Counted from the first letter of the stretch, positions 6,280 through 15,300 are shown. The stretch is 64,000 nt of DNA from Promineifilum sp019695075 (GCA_026129185.1 JAHCIO010000003.1:118958-182957), one strand, 5' to 3'. The notes: a model not told the origin generated them from the sequence alone. A program made the numbers and translations.

Positions 6280-7815
6280 ATGGTCACATTTGATTCGACA
6301 GCCGAGACGTTGCGCCCGACCCTGGACGAGTTCCGCGCGCTGGCGCGGGGGGCGGCCAACCTGATCCCGGTCACGCGCGAGTTTGCCGCCGACCTGGAAA
6401 CGCCCGTGTCCGTCTACCTGAAGCTGATGGAGGAGCCGGGGGCGTCGTTCCTGCTGGAGTCGGTCGAGGGAGGCGAACAGGTCGGCCGCTATTCCTTCGT
6501 CGGCGTCGGCCTGCATCGCCGGGTGGAACTGCGCGGGCGGGCGATCGCGTGGAGCGGCCTGCCCGCCGACGACCTGCCCGGCGGCGATGAGCCGGGCGAC
6601 ATCCTCGACGCCGTGCGCGACGCGCTGGCCCGCTACCGGCCCGCGCCCGTGCCCGGCCTGCCGCGGCTCAGCGGCGGCGCGGTCGGCTACATGGGCTACG
6701 ACGTGGTGCGCTTCTTCGAGCGCCTACCGGAGACGGCCGCCCCCGGCCTTGACCTGCCCGACGCCATCTTCCTGCTGGTGGACACGCTGGTTGTCTTCGA
6801 CCACGCTCGCCACCGGCTGGTGCTGCTGGCCAACGCCCACGTACCGGAGGGCGGCGATGTGGAGGCGGCCTACGTGGACGCGCTGCGGCGCATCGACCGG
6901 CTGGCGGAGAAGCTGCTCCGTCCGCTGCCGGCCGTGCCCATCCGCCGCTGGGGCGCGACTCACGGCAACGGCCAGGCGCTGGAAGCCAACATGACCCGCG
7001 CCCAGCACGAGGCGATGGTGTTGCGAGCCAAGGAGCACATCGCCGCCGGCGACATCTTCCAGGTCGTCCTCAGCCAGCGCTTCAGCCGCCACACCAGCGC
7101 CCACCCCTTCGCCGTCTACCGCGCCCTGCGGATGCTGAACCCGTCGCCCTACATGTTCTACTTCAACTTCGCGCCGCTCGACTTGCAGGTCATCGGCGCG
7201 TCGCCGGAGATGCACGTGCGGCTGGAGGATGGCGTGGCCACCGTCCGGCCCATCGCCGGCACGCGCCGCCGCGGGGCCAACCACGCCGAGGACGAGGCGT
7301 TGGCCGCCGAGCTGTTGGCCGACCCCAAGGAGCGGGCCGAGCACGTGATGCTGGTTGACCTGGGGCGCAACGACATCGGCCGGGTGTGCGAGTATGGCAC
7401 GGTGCGCGTCCACGACCTGATGACCATCGAGCGCTACAGCCACGTGATGCACATCGTCAGCCACGTCGAGGGGCGGGTGCGGCCGGGCATGGACGCCTAC
7501 GACCTGATGCGGGCCACCTTCCCGGCCGGCACGGTCAGCGGCGCGCCCAAGGTGCGGGCGATGGAGATCATCGAGGAGTTGGAGGGGCAGCGGCGCGGCC
7601 TCTATGCCGGCGCGGTCGGCTACTTCAGCTATGACGGCAGCATGGACACCTGCATCGCCATCCGCACGATGGTCATGCAGGGCGACCACGTCTACGTCCA
7701 GGCCGGCGGCGGCATCGTCGCCGACAGCGACCCGGCGGCCGAGTACCAGGAGACGGTCAACAAGGCCGGCGCGCTGCTGGTCGCCGTGGCCAGGGCGGAA
7801 GCGGGCGCGTTATAG
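6280..7815 (+). CDS. trpE: Anthranilate synthase component I
   Basis: 511 residues; converts chorismate plus ammonia (from TrpG) to anthranilate. The N-terminal regulatory region carries ESVEGGEQVGRYSFVGVG, equivalent to the LLES..R.S motif involved in tryptophan feedback. The chorismate-binding domain (about residues 240-505) has FQVVLSQRFS, NPSPYMFYF, GASPEMHVR, RPIAGTRRRG, the DLGRNDIGRV motif and TFPAGTVSGAPKVRAMEIIEE. All catalytic motifs are present. Second gene of the trp operon, after a palindromic repeat. Confidence 0.97.
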   Translation: MVTFDSTAETLRPTLDEFRALARGAANLIPVTREFAADLETPVSVYLKLMEEPGASFLLESVEGGEQVGRYSFVGVGLHRRVELRGRAIAWSGLPADDLPGGDEPGDILDAVRDALARYRPAPVPGLPRLSGGAVGYMGYDVVRFFERLPETAAPGLDLPDAIFLLVDTLVVFDHARHRLVLLANAHVPEGGDVEAAYVDALRRIDRLAEKLLRPLPAVPIRRWGATHGNGQALEANMTRAQHEAMVLRAKEHIAAGDIFQVVLSQRFSRHTSAHPFAVYRALRMLNPSPYMFYFNFAPLDLQVIGASPEMHVRLEDGVATVRPIAGTRRRGANHAEDEALAAELLADPKERAEHVMLVDLGRNDIGRVCEYGTVRVHDLMTIERYSHVMHIVSHVEGRVRPGMDAYDLMRATFPAGTVSGAPKVRAMEIIEELEGQRRGLYAGAVGYFSYDGSMDTCIAIRTMVMQGDHVYVQAGGGIVADSDPAAEYQETVNKAGALLVAVARAEAGAL

Positions 7816-7874
7816 AATTAGGAATTACGAATTAGGAATCAAGAGAGCCTTCTTCGATTCCTAATTCCTAATTC
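7815..7874. repeat. Inverted repeat family G between trpE and trpS
   Basis: GAATTAGGAATTACGAATTAGG / CTAATTCCTAATTC arms around a short GC-poor loop with TCTTCGATTC. AT-rich in a GC-rich operon. Second copy at 55562-55630. Confidence 0.85.
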
Positions 7875-7887
7875 ATTTGGAGGTGTT

Positions 7888-8913
7888 ATGAGCGATAGGA
7901 AGCGAGTGTTTAGCGGCATTCAGCCGACGGGCAATACCCACCTGGGCAATTACCTGGGCGCGGTGCGCAACTGGGCGGCGCGGCAGGCGGAGAAGATCAA
8001 CACGTTCTGCGTCGTTGACCTCCACAGCCTGACCGTGCCGCAAGACCCGGAGCAACTCCGCCACGAGACGCGCTCGATGGCGGCGCTGCTGCTGGCCTGC
8101 GGCATCGACCCGGCCCAGAGCACACTGTTCATCCAGAGCCACGTGACGGCCCACGCCGAGGGCTGCTGGCTGCTCAACTGCGTCACGCCGCTGGGCTGGC
8201 TGCAACGCATGACCCAGTTCAAGGACAAGTCCGCCCGGCAGGAAAGCGTCCTGACCGGCCTGCTCGATTACCCGGTGCTGATGGCCGGCGACATCCTCTT
8301 CTACGACGCCGACGAAGTGCCGGTGGGCGAAGATCAGAAGCAGCACGTCGAACTGACGCGCGACATCGCCCAGCGCTTCAACGCGCTCTATGAGCAGGAG
8401 TTCTTCGTCATCCCGCAGCCGATTATCCCGGAGGTCGGCGCGCGGGTCATGGGTCTGGACGACCCCACGGTGAAGATGTCCAAGAGCCTGGCCGACAAGC
8501 GCGGCCACGCCGTGCGCATGCTCGACACGCCGGACGAGATCCTCTACAGCTTCAAGCGGGCCGTGACCGACTCCGGCCGCGAGATTGCCTTCTCCAGCGA
8601 CCCGGACAAGGCCGGCGTCAACAACCTGCTGGGCATCTACCGGGCCATCACCGGCCAGAGCAACACCGAGGTGGAGGCCGACTTCGCCAACGCCCGCGGC
8701 TATGGCGACCTGAAGGTGCGCGTGGCTGAGGTGGTCATCGAGACGTTGCGGCCCATCCAGGCACGCCACCGCGAACTGATGGACGACCCGGCCGAGCTAG
8801 ACCGCATCCTGGCCCACGGCGCGGCGCAGGCCCGCGCCGTCGCCCAGCCGAAGGTGGATGAGATGAAGCGCATCATGGGCCTGGTACTGCCGGGCGCGGC
8901 CGATGGAAGATGA
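7888..8913 (+). CDS. trpS: Tryptophanyl-tRNA synthetase
   Basis: 341-residue class I synthetase charging tRNA-Trp. Begins RKRVFSGIQPTGNTHLGNYL (HIGH-type motif as THLGN) and has the KMSKS motif as VKMSKSLADKRG about residue 195. Further family signatures: DLHSLTVPQDPEQL, YPVLMAGDILFYDADEVPVG. ATG follows GGAGGTGTT. Presence inside the trp operon, behind a T-box, means the same uncharged-tRNA signal raises both tryptophan synthesis and its charging enzyme. Confidence 0.97.
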   Translation: MSDRKRVFSGIQPTGNTHLGNYLGAVRNWAARQAEKINTFCVVDLHSLTVPQDPEQLRHETRSMAALLLACGIDPAQSTLFIQSHVTAHAEGCWLLNCVTPLGWLQRMTQFKDKSARQESVLTGLLDYPVLMAGDILFYDADEVPVGEDQKQHVELTRDIAQRFNALYEQEFFVIPQPIIPEVGARVMGLDDPTVKMSKSLADKRGHAVRMLDTPDEILYSFKRAVTDSGREIAFSSDPDKAGVNNLLGIYRAITGQSNTEVEADFANARGYGDLKVRVAEVVIETLRPIQARHRELMDDPAELDRILAHGAAQARAVAQPKVDEMKRIMGLVLPGAADGR

Positions 8914-9010
8914 GTGGGACATTCGGCTCATGGGACGGCGGCGCGTGTGGACTACAATAGGGCGTCGGCCGCAGCCAATCGGGCGCGGCCATCGATTCAT
9001 AGGGGGTTCA

Positions 9011-10006
9011 ATGAAACGATTCGCTCTATTCCTGCTGCCGGTCATGGCCCTGGCAGCAATGACCGCCTGCAACCGCGCGCCGGCCGAGGCGACGGCCACG
9101 GAACTGCCGCCGCCGCCGACCGCGGCGACGAGCGTCGCCATCCCGACCGCGGCGACGGACGCAACGACAGCTACCGCGCCGGCCCTGGCCACGTCCGCCC
9201 CGGCCACGGAAGCGGTCACGGCGACGGCCGCGCCGTCACTGGAAGCCTCGCCAACGGCGGCCAGCGTCGCCACGGATACGGTCGTCGCGGCGTCGCCCAC
9301 GGCCGCGGCGACGGCAGCGGCCACAGCGGAAGCGACGGTCACCGTCGCGGCATCCCCGCCGGCGACCGGCAGCATCTTCGGCCCCGGCCAGGTGGACGGT
9401 TCGACGCTGGCCGCCGGCGCCGCCCACAGCTATCTGGTGCAGGGGCGGCCGTTTGAGCCGATTATCCTTTTCGTCGAGCCGCAGAACGAGTTGGACGTGG
9501 CCCTGGCGGCCTATAGCGGCGACCTGAGCGGCCAGACGACGCCCGAAGGCGTGACGGCGCTGGCCGCGGCCGATAACGCTCTGGCCGGGCGGCCGGAAAT
9601 CCTGGTGCTCAGTCCGGAGAGCGCCGGCCTCTATACGTTCGTCGTCCGCGCCGTCTCAAGAGAGGGCAGCTTCGTCGCCCATCTCTTTGACCTGACCACG
9701 CCCGCGCCCGGCGTGGCCATCCAGCAGGCTGAGGCGCTGGACGCGGGCACGGAGAAGGTCTTCACCGTCGCCTCGAACGGGGCGCGGCCGGTCATCGCCG
9801 TGGCCGACCCGTCCGACCTGTCCGACATTGCCCTGGACATCATGGGCGCGGACGGGGTGCTGCTGACGACGGCCAACTATAGCGGCCCCGGTGGCGCGGA
9901 GACGGGCTACGTCTTGCCGCTGGGGGCTACGTCGCTGTCGGTCAAGGTGCGCGAGGTCAGTGGAGGGGCGTCGGCGTTTCAGATTGTGGTCATTACGCTG
10001 CAATAG
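9011..10006 (+). CDS. Ala/Thr-rich predicted lipoprotein
   Basis: 331 residues. The N-terminus MKRFALFLLPVMALAAMTAC is a type II signal peptide ending in a lipobox (AMTAC), so the mature protein is expected to be anchored to the membrane through Cys20. Residues 21-120 are a low-complexity Ala/Thr/Pro linker (TATAPALATSAPATEAVTAT). Residues 125-331 form a globular, beta-rich part (GSIFGPGQVDGSTLAAGAAH, then two similar stretches), resembling the pre-peptidase C-terminal beta-sandwich type of domain. It lies between trpS and trpG but has no obvious tryptophan role. Function not recognised. Confidence 0.75.
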   Translation: MKRFALFLLPVMALAAMTACNRAPAEATATELPPPPTAATSVAIPTAATDATTATAPALATSAPATEAVTATAAPSLEASPTAASVATDTVVAASPTAAATAAATAEATVTVAASPPATGSIFGPGQVDGSTLAAGAAHSYLVQGRPFEPIILFVEPQNELDVALAAYSGDLSGQTTPEGVTALAAADNALAGRPEILVLSPESAGLYTFVVRAVSREGSFVAHLFDLTTPAPGVAIQQAEALDAGTEKVFTVASNGARPVIAVADPSDLSDIALDIMGADGVLLTTANYSGPGGAETGYVLPLGATSLSVKVREVSGGASAFQIVVITLQ

Positions 10007-10016
10007 TGGGAGGACA

Positions 10017-10592
10017 ATGATGGTTCTGGTCATCGACAACTACGATTCATTCACCTACAACCTGGTGCAATACCTGGGCGAATTGGGGGCGGAGTTGCGG
10101 GTCTATCGCAACGACGAGATCAGCCTCGACGAGATCGCCGCGCTGCGGCCGACCCACATCGTCATCAGCCCTGGCCCAGGCACGCCCGACGATGGCGGCA
10201 TCTCCAACGAGGTCATCCGCCGCTTTGGGCCGACGACGCCGATACTGGGCGTTTGTCTGGGACATCAGTGCATGGGCCAGGTCTATGGCGGCGTTGTCTC
10301 GCGCGCGCCGCGGTTGATGCATGGCAAGACCTCCAGCGTCTACCACAACGGCCAGGGCCTGTTCAACGGCGTGCCCAGCCCCTTCACAGCCACGCGCTAC
10401 CACTCCCTCATTGTCGAGGAGCCGCTGCCGGAGGCGCTGGTCGTCACCGCCTTCACGCGCGACAGCGAGGTGATGGGCCTGCAACACCGCGAGTTCCCCG
10501 TCGCCGGCGTCCAGTTCCACCCGGAGAGCATCCTGACCGAGCACGGCAAGCGCATCTTGCAGAACTTTCTCAATATAGGGGCTAGGGATTAG
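10017..10592 (+). CDS. trpG: Anthranilate synthase component II (glutamine amidotransferase)
   Basis: 191-residue class I glutamine amidotransferase supplying ammonia to TrpE; may also serve 4-amino-4-deoxychorismate synthase. Signatures: VLVIDNYDSFTYNLVQYLGE, SPGPGTPDDGG, the nucleophile Cys in LGVCLGHQCMGQ, and the His-Glu pair in VAGVQFHPESILTEHG. Two adjacent ATG codons (10017, 10020) follow GGGAGG. The terminal residues GARD and the TAG stop come from repeat family F (AGGGGCTAGGGATTAG), so the C-terminus has been rewritten by the repeat. Separated from trpE by trpS and a lipoprotein gene. Confidence 0.95.
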   Translation: MMVLVIDNYDSFTYNLVQYLGELGAELRVYRNDEISLDEIAALRPTHIVISPGPGTPDDGGISNEVIRRFGPTTPILGVCLGHQCMGQVYGGVVSRAPRLMHGKTSSVYHNGQGLFNGVPSPFTATRYHSLIVEEPLPEALVVTAFTRDSEVMGLQHREFPVAGVQFHPESILTEHGKRILQNFLNIGARD

Positions 10593-10665
10593 GGGCTAGG
10601 GGCTAGGGGCTAGGGGAAGAAGGTTCTTCCCTAGCCCCTATTCCCTAACCCCTAGTCCCTACTAG
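10576..10665. repeat. Repeat family F at the trpG 3' end
   Basis: GGGGCTAGGG/ATTAGGGGCT units on the left and CCCTAGCCCC/TATTCCCTAA units on the right, forming a long imperfect hairpin around GAAGAAGGTTCTTC. It supplies the trpG stop. The other copy is at 24528-24634. Confidence 0.88.
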
Positions 10666-10674
10666 GAGACGACA

Positions 10675-13632
10675 ATGACCACCCTGCATGGCTTTGAATT
10701 CGTTCGCGAGGCGAGCATCCCCGAACTGAACACGCAAGCGCGCCTGTGGCGGCACGCGCGCACTGGGGCGGAACTGCTGTCGCTGGAGAACGACGACGAG
10801 AACAAGGTCTTCGGCATTGCCTTCCGCACACCGCCGGCCGACTCGACCGGCCTGCCCCATATCCTGGAGCATGTCGTCCTGGCCGGTTCGGAAAAGTACC
10901 CGCTCAAGGACCCGTTCTTCGAGATGGTCAAAGGCTCGCTGGCGACGTTCATCAACGCCATGACCTACCCTGACAAGACGGTCTACCCGGCGGCCAGTAC
11001 CAACCTGCAAGACTTCTACAACCTGCTCGATGTCTATGCCGACGCCGTCTTCCACCCGCTGATGACGCCGGAGAAGCTGGCCCAGGAAGGCTGGCACTAC
11101 GAGTTGGACGCCGCCGACGGCCCGCTGACCTACAAGGGCGTCGTCTTCAACGAGATGAAGGGGGCCTACGCCTCGCCCGACGGGCTGCTCGGCCGCCTCA
11201 GCCGGCAAGCGCTCTTCCCCGACACCACCTATGGCGTCGACAGCGGCGGCGACCCGGCGGTCATCCCCGACCTGACCTACGAGCAGTTCCGCGCCTTCCA
11301 CCAGACCCACTACCACCCCTCCAACGCCCGCCTCTTCTTCTATGGCGACGACGACCCGACGGAGCGGCTGCGACGGATGGACGCCTACCTGGCCCCCTTC
11401 GACCGCGCCGAGGGGGACAGCGCCATCGCCATCCAGCCCGCCTTCGACACGCCTCGGACGGCGCGCTTCCCCTACAGCGCCGGGGCGGCGGCCGATGGCG
11501 ACGGGGCCGCGCCGCGCGCCTTTGTCGAGGTCAATTGGCTGCTGCCGGAATACAACGACACGGCGCTGATCATGGCCCTCAGCATCCTGTCCTACGCCCT
11601 GGTGGACACACCCGCCTCGCCGCTGCGCAAGGCGCTGATTGATAGCGGCCTGGGCGAGGACGTGCTGGGCGGCTTTTCCACGGGCACGCGGCAGACGACC
11701 TTCTCGGCCGGGCTGAAAGGCGTGGCCGTGGCCGACATCGACCGCGTCGAGCCGCTCATCCTGGACACGCTGGCCGACCTGGCCCGCGACGGCCTCGACC
11801 CGGCCATGATCGTCGCGGCGCTGAACACCATCGAGTTCCGCCGGCGCGAGAACAACACCGGCCGCGCCCCGCGCGGCCTGTCGCTGCTGCTGCGGTCGCT
11901 CAACACCTGGCTCCACGACCGCGACCCGCTCGCCCCGCTGGCTTTCGAAGCGCCGTTGGCGGCGTTCCGGGAGGCTCTGGCGGCCGACCCGACCTACCTG
12001 AGCCGCCTCATCCGCCACCATCTGCTCGACAACCCCCACCGCGTCACCGTTGTGCTGGAGCCGGACGCGGATCTGGCCCGGCGGCAGAGCGAGGCCGAGG
12101 CCGAACGGCTGGCCCAGGCGCGGGCGGCCATGTCGGACGAGGAGGCCGCCGCGGTCATCGACCAGGCCGCTGACCTGAAGCGCCGCCAGGAGACGCCCGA
12201 CCCGCCGGAAGTCCTCGCCCTGCTGCCCAGCCTGCGCCGCGCCGACCTGGAACCGCGCCACAAGCCCATCCCCCTGGCCGAGCACGAACTGGCCGGGGCG
12301 CGCGTGCTGAGCCACGACCTGTTCACCAACGGCATCGTCTACCTTGACCTGGCTCTCGACCTGCGCCCGCTGCCGGCCGAGTTGCTGCCCTATGTGCCCC
12401 TGTTCGGCCGCGCCCTGACGCAGATGGGCACGGCGGCCGAAGATTTCGTGCGCCTGTCGCAGCGCATCGGCCAGACGACGGGCGGGCTGTATGCGACGAC
12501 GCTGGTCGTCCCGGTGCGCGGCGGCGGCGCGGCCACGCGGCTGGTGCTGCGCGGCAAGGCCACGGCCGCCCGCGCGCCGGAGCTGCTGGCCATCCTGCGC
12601 GATGTGTTGCTGACCGTCCGGCTGGACAACCGCGACCGCTTCCGGCAAATTCTGCTGGAGAGCAAGGCGCGGCTGGAGGCGCAACTGGCCCCCGCCGGCC
12701 ACGCCCTGGCCAACACCCGCCTGCGCGCCCACTTCCACCCGGCGTTGCGCGTCGAGGAAACGTTCGGCGGCATCAGCCAGCTGCTCTTTCTGCGGCAACT
12801 GGCCGAGCAGGTCGAGGCAGACTGGCCCGGCGTGCTGGCCCACCTGGAGGCGACGCGGGCGGCGCTGGTAACTCGCGCCGGGGCGTTGGCCAACGTGACC
12901 CTGGACGCGGCCGGCTATGCTGCCTTTGCGCCGCGGCTGGAGGCGTTTCTGGGAGCGCTGCCGCTGGGGGACGACGAACGACGGACGACGGACGACGGCT
13001 GGAGCGAAGGCGGCGGTCGGCGGTCGGCCGTCGGCGGTCTGTTCCCCCCACGCGAGGGCTTCGCCTTCCCCTCGGCCGTCAACTACGTCGCTAAGGGGGC
13101 CAACCTCTATGACCTGGGTTACGCCTACCACGGCTCCATCGCCGTCATCAACAACCTGTTGCGTAACGACTACCTGTTGCAGAAGATCCGCATCCAGGGC
13201 GGGGCCTATGGCGCGTTTGCTACCTTCAGCCCCAACGCCGGCGTGCTGACCTTCCTGTCCTACCGCGACCCGAACCTGGCGGATACCCTGCGTGCCTACG
13301 ACGGCGCGGCCGATTTTCTGCGCGACCTGTCGCTGGATGAGGCGGCGCTGGCCCCGGCTGTCGTTGGCGCCATCGGCGCGATCGACGCCTACCTGCTGCC
13401 CGACGCCAAGGGTTACACGTCGCTCGTCCGTTACCTGACCAACGAGACCGACGCCTACTTGCAGACCGTCCGCGACCAGGTGCTGGCGACGACGGTCGAG
13501 GACTTCCACCGCCTGGCCGACGTTGTCGCCCAGGTGGCGGAAGTGGGCGACGTGGTTGTGCTTGGCAGCGCGGAAGCGATGGAAAGGGCGGCGGCTGAAG
13601 GGGGGGCGTTGGCGGTTACGAAGGTGATGTAG
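10675..13632 (+). CDS. M16C peptidase (PreP/Cym1-like insulinase family)
   Basis: 985-residue zinc peptidase of the inverzincin clan. The inverted motif HILEH (residues 62-66) gives the two zinc His and the catalytic Glu, with the third ligand expected at the Glu of VFNEMKGAYASPDGLL. The four-domain length matches the presequence protease type (M16C), which degrades unfolded peptides in a closed chamber. The C-terminal half includes FPSAVNYVAKGANLYDLGYA. Between the third and fourth domains (around residues 766-790) a stretch rich in Asp/Arg/Gly (DERRTTDDGWSEGGGRRSA) is encoded by a repeat cluster. No signal peptide, so cytoplasmic. Confidence 0.93.
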   Translation: MTTLHGFEFVREASIPELNTQARLWRHARTGAELLSLENDDENKVFGIAFRTPPADSTGLPHILEHVVLAGSEKYPLKDPFFEMVKGSLATFINAMTYPDKTVYPAASTNLQDFYNLLDVYADAVFHPLMTPEKLAQEGWHYELDAADGPLTYKGVVFNEMKGAYASPDGLLGRLSRQALFPDTTYGVDSGGDPAVIPDLTYEQFRAFHQTHYHPSNARLFFYGDDDPTERLRRMDAYLAPFDRAEGDSAIAIQPAFDTPRTARFPYSAGAAADGDGAAPRAFVEVNWLLPEYNDTALIMALSILSYALVDTPASPLRKALIDSGLGEDVLGGFSTGTRQTTFSAGLKGVAVADIDRVEPLILDTLADLARDGLDPAMIVAALNTIEFRRRENNTGRAPRGLSLLLRSLNTWLHDRDPLAPLAFEAPLAAFREALAADPTYLSRLIRHHLLDNPHRVTVVLEPDADLARRQSEAEAERLAQARAAMSDEEAAAVIDQAADLKRRQETPDPPEVLALLPSLRRADLEPRHKPIPLAEHELAGARVLSHDLFTNGIVYLDLALDLRPLPAELLPYVPLFGRALTQMGTAAEDFVRLSQRIGQTTGGLYATTLVVPVRGGGAATRLVLRGKATAARAPELLAILRDVLLTVRLDNRDRFRQILLESKARLEAQLAPAGHALANTRLRAHFHPALRVEETFGGISQLLFLRQLAEQVEADWPGVLAHLEATRAALVTRAGALANVTLDAAGYAAFAPRLEAFLGALPLGDDERRTTDDGWSEGGGRRSAVGGLFPPREGFAFPSAVNYVAKGANLYDLGYAYHGSIAVINNLLRNDYLLQKIRIQGGAYGAFATFSPNAGVLTFLSYRDPNLADTLRAYDGAADFLRDLSLDEAALAPAVVGAIGAIDAYLLPDAKGYTSLVRYLTNETDAYLQTVRDQVLATTVEDFHRLADVVAQVAEVGDVVVLGSAEAMERAAAEGGALAVTKVM
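12970..13040. repeat. Repeat cluster (family E and GACGGACGAC units) in frame inside the M16 gene
   Basis: Units GAACGACGGACGACGGACGA followed by GGCGGTCGGCGGTCGGCCGT. Encodes a 24-residue low-complexity linker between homologous regions of the peptidase. Confidence 0.8.
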
Positions 13633-13649
13633 GGGCGCGTACGGCCCTC

Positions 13650-13845
13650 AGTAACCGGCGCGGCTACCTGACCGTGGCTCCCGACTATCACAGTTGAGGC
13701 GCGTCGGACTGGGGGCCGAGCCTCTTCCAGACCGGTCTGCTGGCCGACGTACTCAACCTGAGCGGTTCGCTGGCTACCGCGCCCCAGGCTGACCCCACGC
13801 GGCTGGGCATGTGGGGGCACTCGATGGGCGGCATCACCACCAAAG
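13650..13845 (+). pseudogene. Alpha/beta-hydrolase relic (internal fragment)
   Basis: Reading one frame gives RGYLTVAPDYHS, a TGA stop, then GASDWGPSLFQTGLLADVLN and LGMWGHSMGGITT, the oxyanion strand and the nucleophile elbow GHSMGG of a prolyl-oligopeptidase-like hydrolase. Start, catalytic Asp and His regions are all missing. Remnant between the M16 gene and nirK. Confidence 0.75.
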
Positions 13846-13890
13846 GCCGCCAAGTTCTGACCTCGGCCCACAGAACATACCCCCGGTCTA

Positions 13891-13920
13891 TTGAGCTTCT
13901 CTCAGGCAATTGAGTACAAT
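13891..13920 (+). promoter_or_regulatory. Putative nirK promoter
   Basis: TTGAGC (13891-13896), 18-base spacer, TACAAT (13915-13920), about 130 bases before nirK. Between it and the start codon lies the inverted repeat CCACGATT-5-AATCGTGG (14002-14022), similar in vocabulary to repeat family A; it could be an operator or a repeat remnant. Confidence 0.4.
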
Positions 13921-14050
13921 GTCCTTGCGCGTTGCCTTGCCGACAACCTCGCTCCCCTCCGCGCGCACCTTGCTCTGTTGCAAGACTCAACATCCACAAG
14001 ACCACGATTCTCCCAATCGTGGCCGCTGACATACCCAAGGAGAAGCAGAA

Positions 14051-15178
14051 ATGAGACGTGAGAATCTCGCCGCCGTCATCGCCGTGATCGTGGGCGTGCT
14101 GGGCGTGGGACTGGGCGCATACGGACTGTATCGCTCCACGACCACGCAGCGCGACCTGGTCAACATGCAGGCCACGGCCGAGGCCCAATCGGCGCAGACC
14201 CAGGTACTCCTCGACCGCAGCGGCGTGGCCACGCTGCAACCGGCGATGGCCACCGATGTGCCCAACGTGGCCAAGGACCCGGCCGACCTGCCCCCGCCCA
14301 TCACCCGCACCGCGCCGACAACCGTGCAGGTGACGTTGACGGCCAAGGAGGTTACGGCCGAGCTGGCCGATGGCACGACCTATACCTTCTGGACGTTCGA
14401 CGGCACTGTGCCCGGCCCGATGATCCGCGTCATGGAGGGCGACACGGTCGAGTTCACCATTGTCAACGACATCACCAACGGCAACGGCCACAACATTGAC
14501 TTCCACGCGGTCAATGGCCCCGGCGGCGGCGCGGCCGTGACCAACGTCGCTCCCGGCGAGTCGAAGACGTTCACCTGGAAGGCGCTCCACGCCGGCGCGT
14601 TCGTCTACCACTGTGCTTTCCCGCCGCCGATGCACCACATCGCCCAGGGCATGTATGGAGCCATCGTCGTCGAGCCGGTCGGCGGGCTGCCGCCGGTCGA
14701 CCGCGAGTTCTACATCATGCAGGGCGAGTGGTACACCGCCGGCCGCTTTGGCAACAAGGGACATCAGACCTTCAACCAGGAGAAGGCCCTGGCCGAGCTG
14801 CCGGAGTACTACACCTTCAACGGCCACGTCAATGCCCTGACGACCCTCTACCCGCCGCAGGCCAACGTGGGCGAGACGGTGCGCATCTTCTTCGGCGTCG
14901 GCGGGCCGAACAAAGGCTCTAACTTCCACATCATCGGCGAGGTCTTCGACCGCGTCTACACCGGCGCCGACGAGACCTTCATCGCCAATGAAGAGGTCTG
15001 GTACGTGCCGCCCGGCTCCGTGGCCACGTTCGAGATGACGCTCGACGAGCCGGGGTCGTATACCATCGTTGACCACGCCCTCTACCGCGTGCAGAAGGGC
15101 GCGGCGGGCGTACTGGAGGTCAGCGGCGACTGGAACCCTGACGTTTACAGCCCGGAGGCCACGAGCGGGTCGGAGTAG
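14051..15178 (+). CDS. nirK: Copper-containing nitrite reductase
   Basis: 375 residues; reduces nitrite to nitric oxide in denitrification, outside the cytoplasmic membrane. Residues 7-27 are a membrane anchor/uncleaved signal, followed by a linker. Two cupredoxin domains follow. Copper ligands and catalytic residues are in the family spacing: HNIDFH (type 1 His, catalytic Asp, type 2 His), HAGAFVYHCAFPPPMHH with His-Cys, then the His and Met of HHIAQGMYG, plus the second-domain His of SNFHIIGE and the type 2 His of IVDHALYR. No other denitrification reductase is visible. A good Shine-Dalgarno (AAGGAGAAG) precedes the ATG. Confidence 0.92.
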   Translation: MRRENLAAVIAVIVGVLGVGLGAYGLYRSTTTQRDLVNMQATAEAQSAQTQVLLDRSGVATLQPAMATDVPNVAKDPADLPPPITRTAPTTVQVTLTAKEVTAELADGTTYTFWTFDGTVPGPMIRVMEGDTVEFTIVNDITNGNGHNIDFHAVNGPGGGAAVTNVAPGESKTFTWKALHAGAFVYHCAFPPPMHHIAQGMYGAIVVEPVGGLPPVDREFYIMQGEWYTAGRFGNKGHQTFNQEKALAELPEYYTFNGHVNALTTLYPPQANVGETVRIFFGVGGPNKGSNFHIIGEVFDRVYTGADETFIANEEVWYVPPGSVATFEMTLDEPGSYTIVDHALYRVQKGAAGVLEVSGDWNPDVYSPEATSGSE

Positions 15179-15207
15179 CGGCAATGGCGATGGCACGACG
15201 GCCGCCC

Positions 15208-15300
15208 GGCTGTCGTGCCATGCGCCAGCAGGAGCGGGCGGCCCGCGCCGCAGTCGTGGTAAGTGATCGGCGCGCCGTCAGGGGTGGTGACGTGCTTCAT
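15208..15300 (-). pseudogene. Alpha/beta-hydrolase relic (N-terminal fragment)
   Basis: Thirty-one residues, MKHVTTPDGAPITYHDCGAG followed by RPLLLAHGTTA, are the N-terminal strand and the oxyanion HG motif of an alpha/beta hydrolase. Similarity then stops abruptly and the frame continues into unrelated sequence toward nirK. Truncated remnant between nirK and the GNAT gene. Confidence 0.7.

Noticed and set aside
10645..13509. A 954-codon open frame antisense to the M16 peptidase
   Set aside because: Same compositional shadow; no motif, and the sense gene is well supported.
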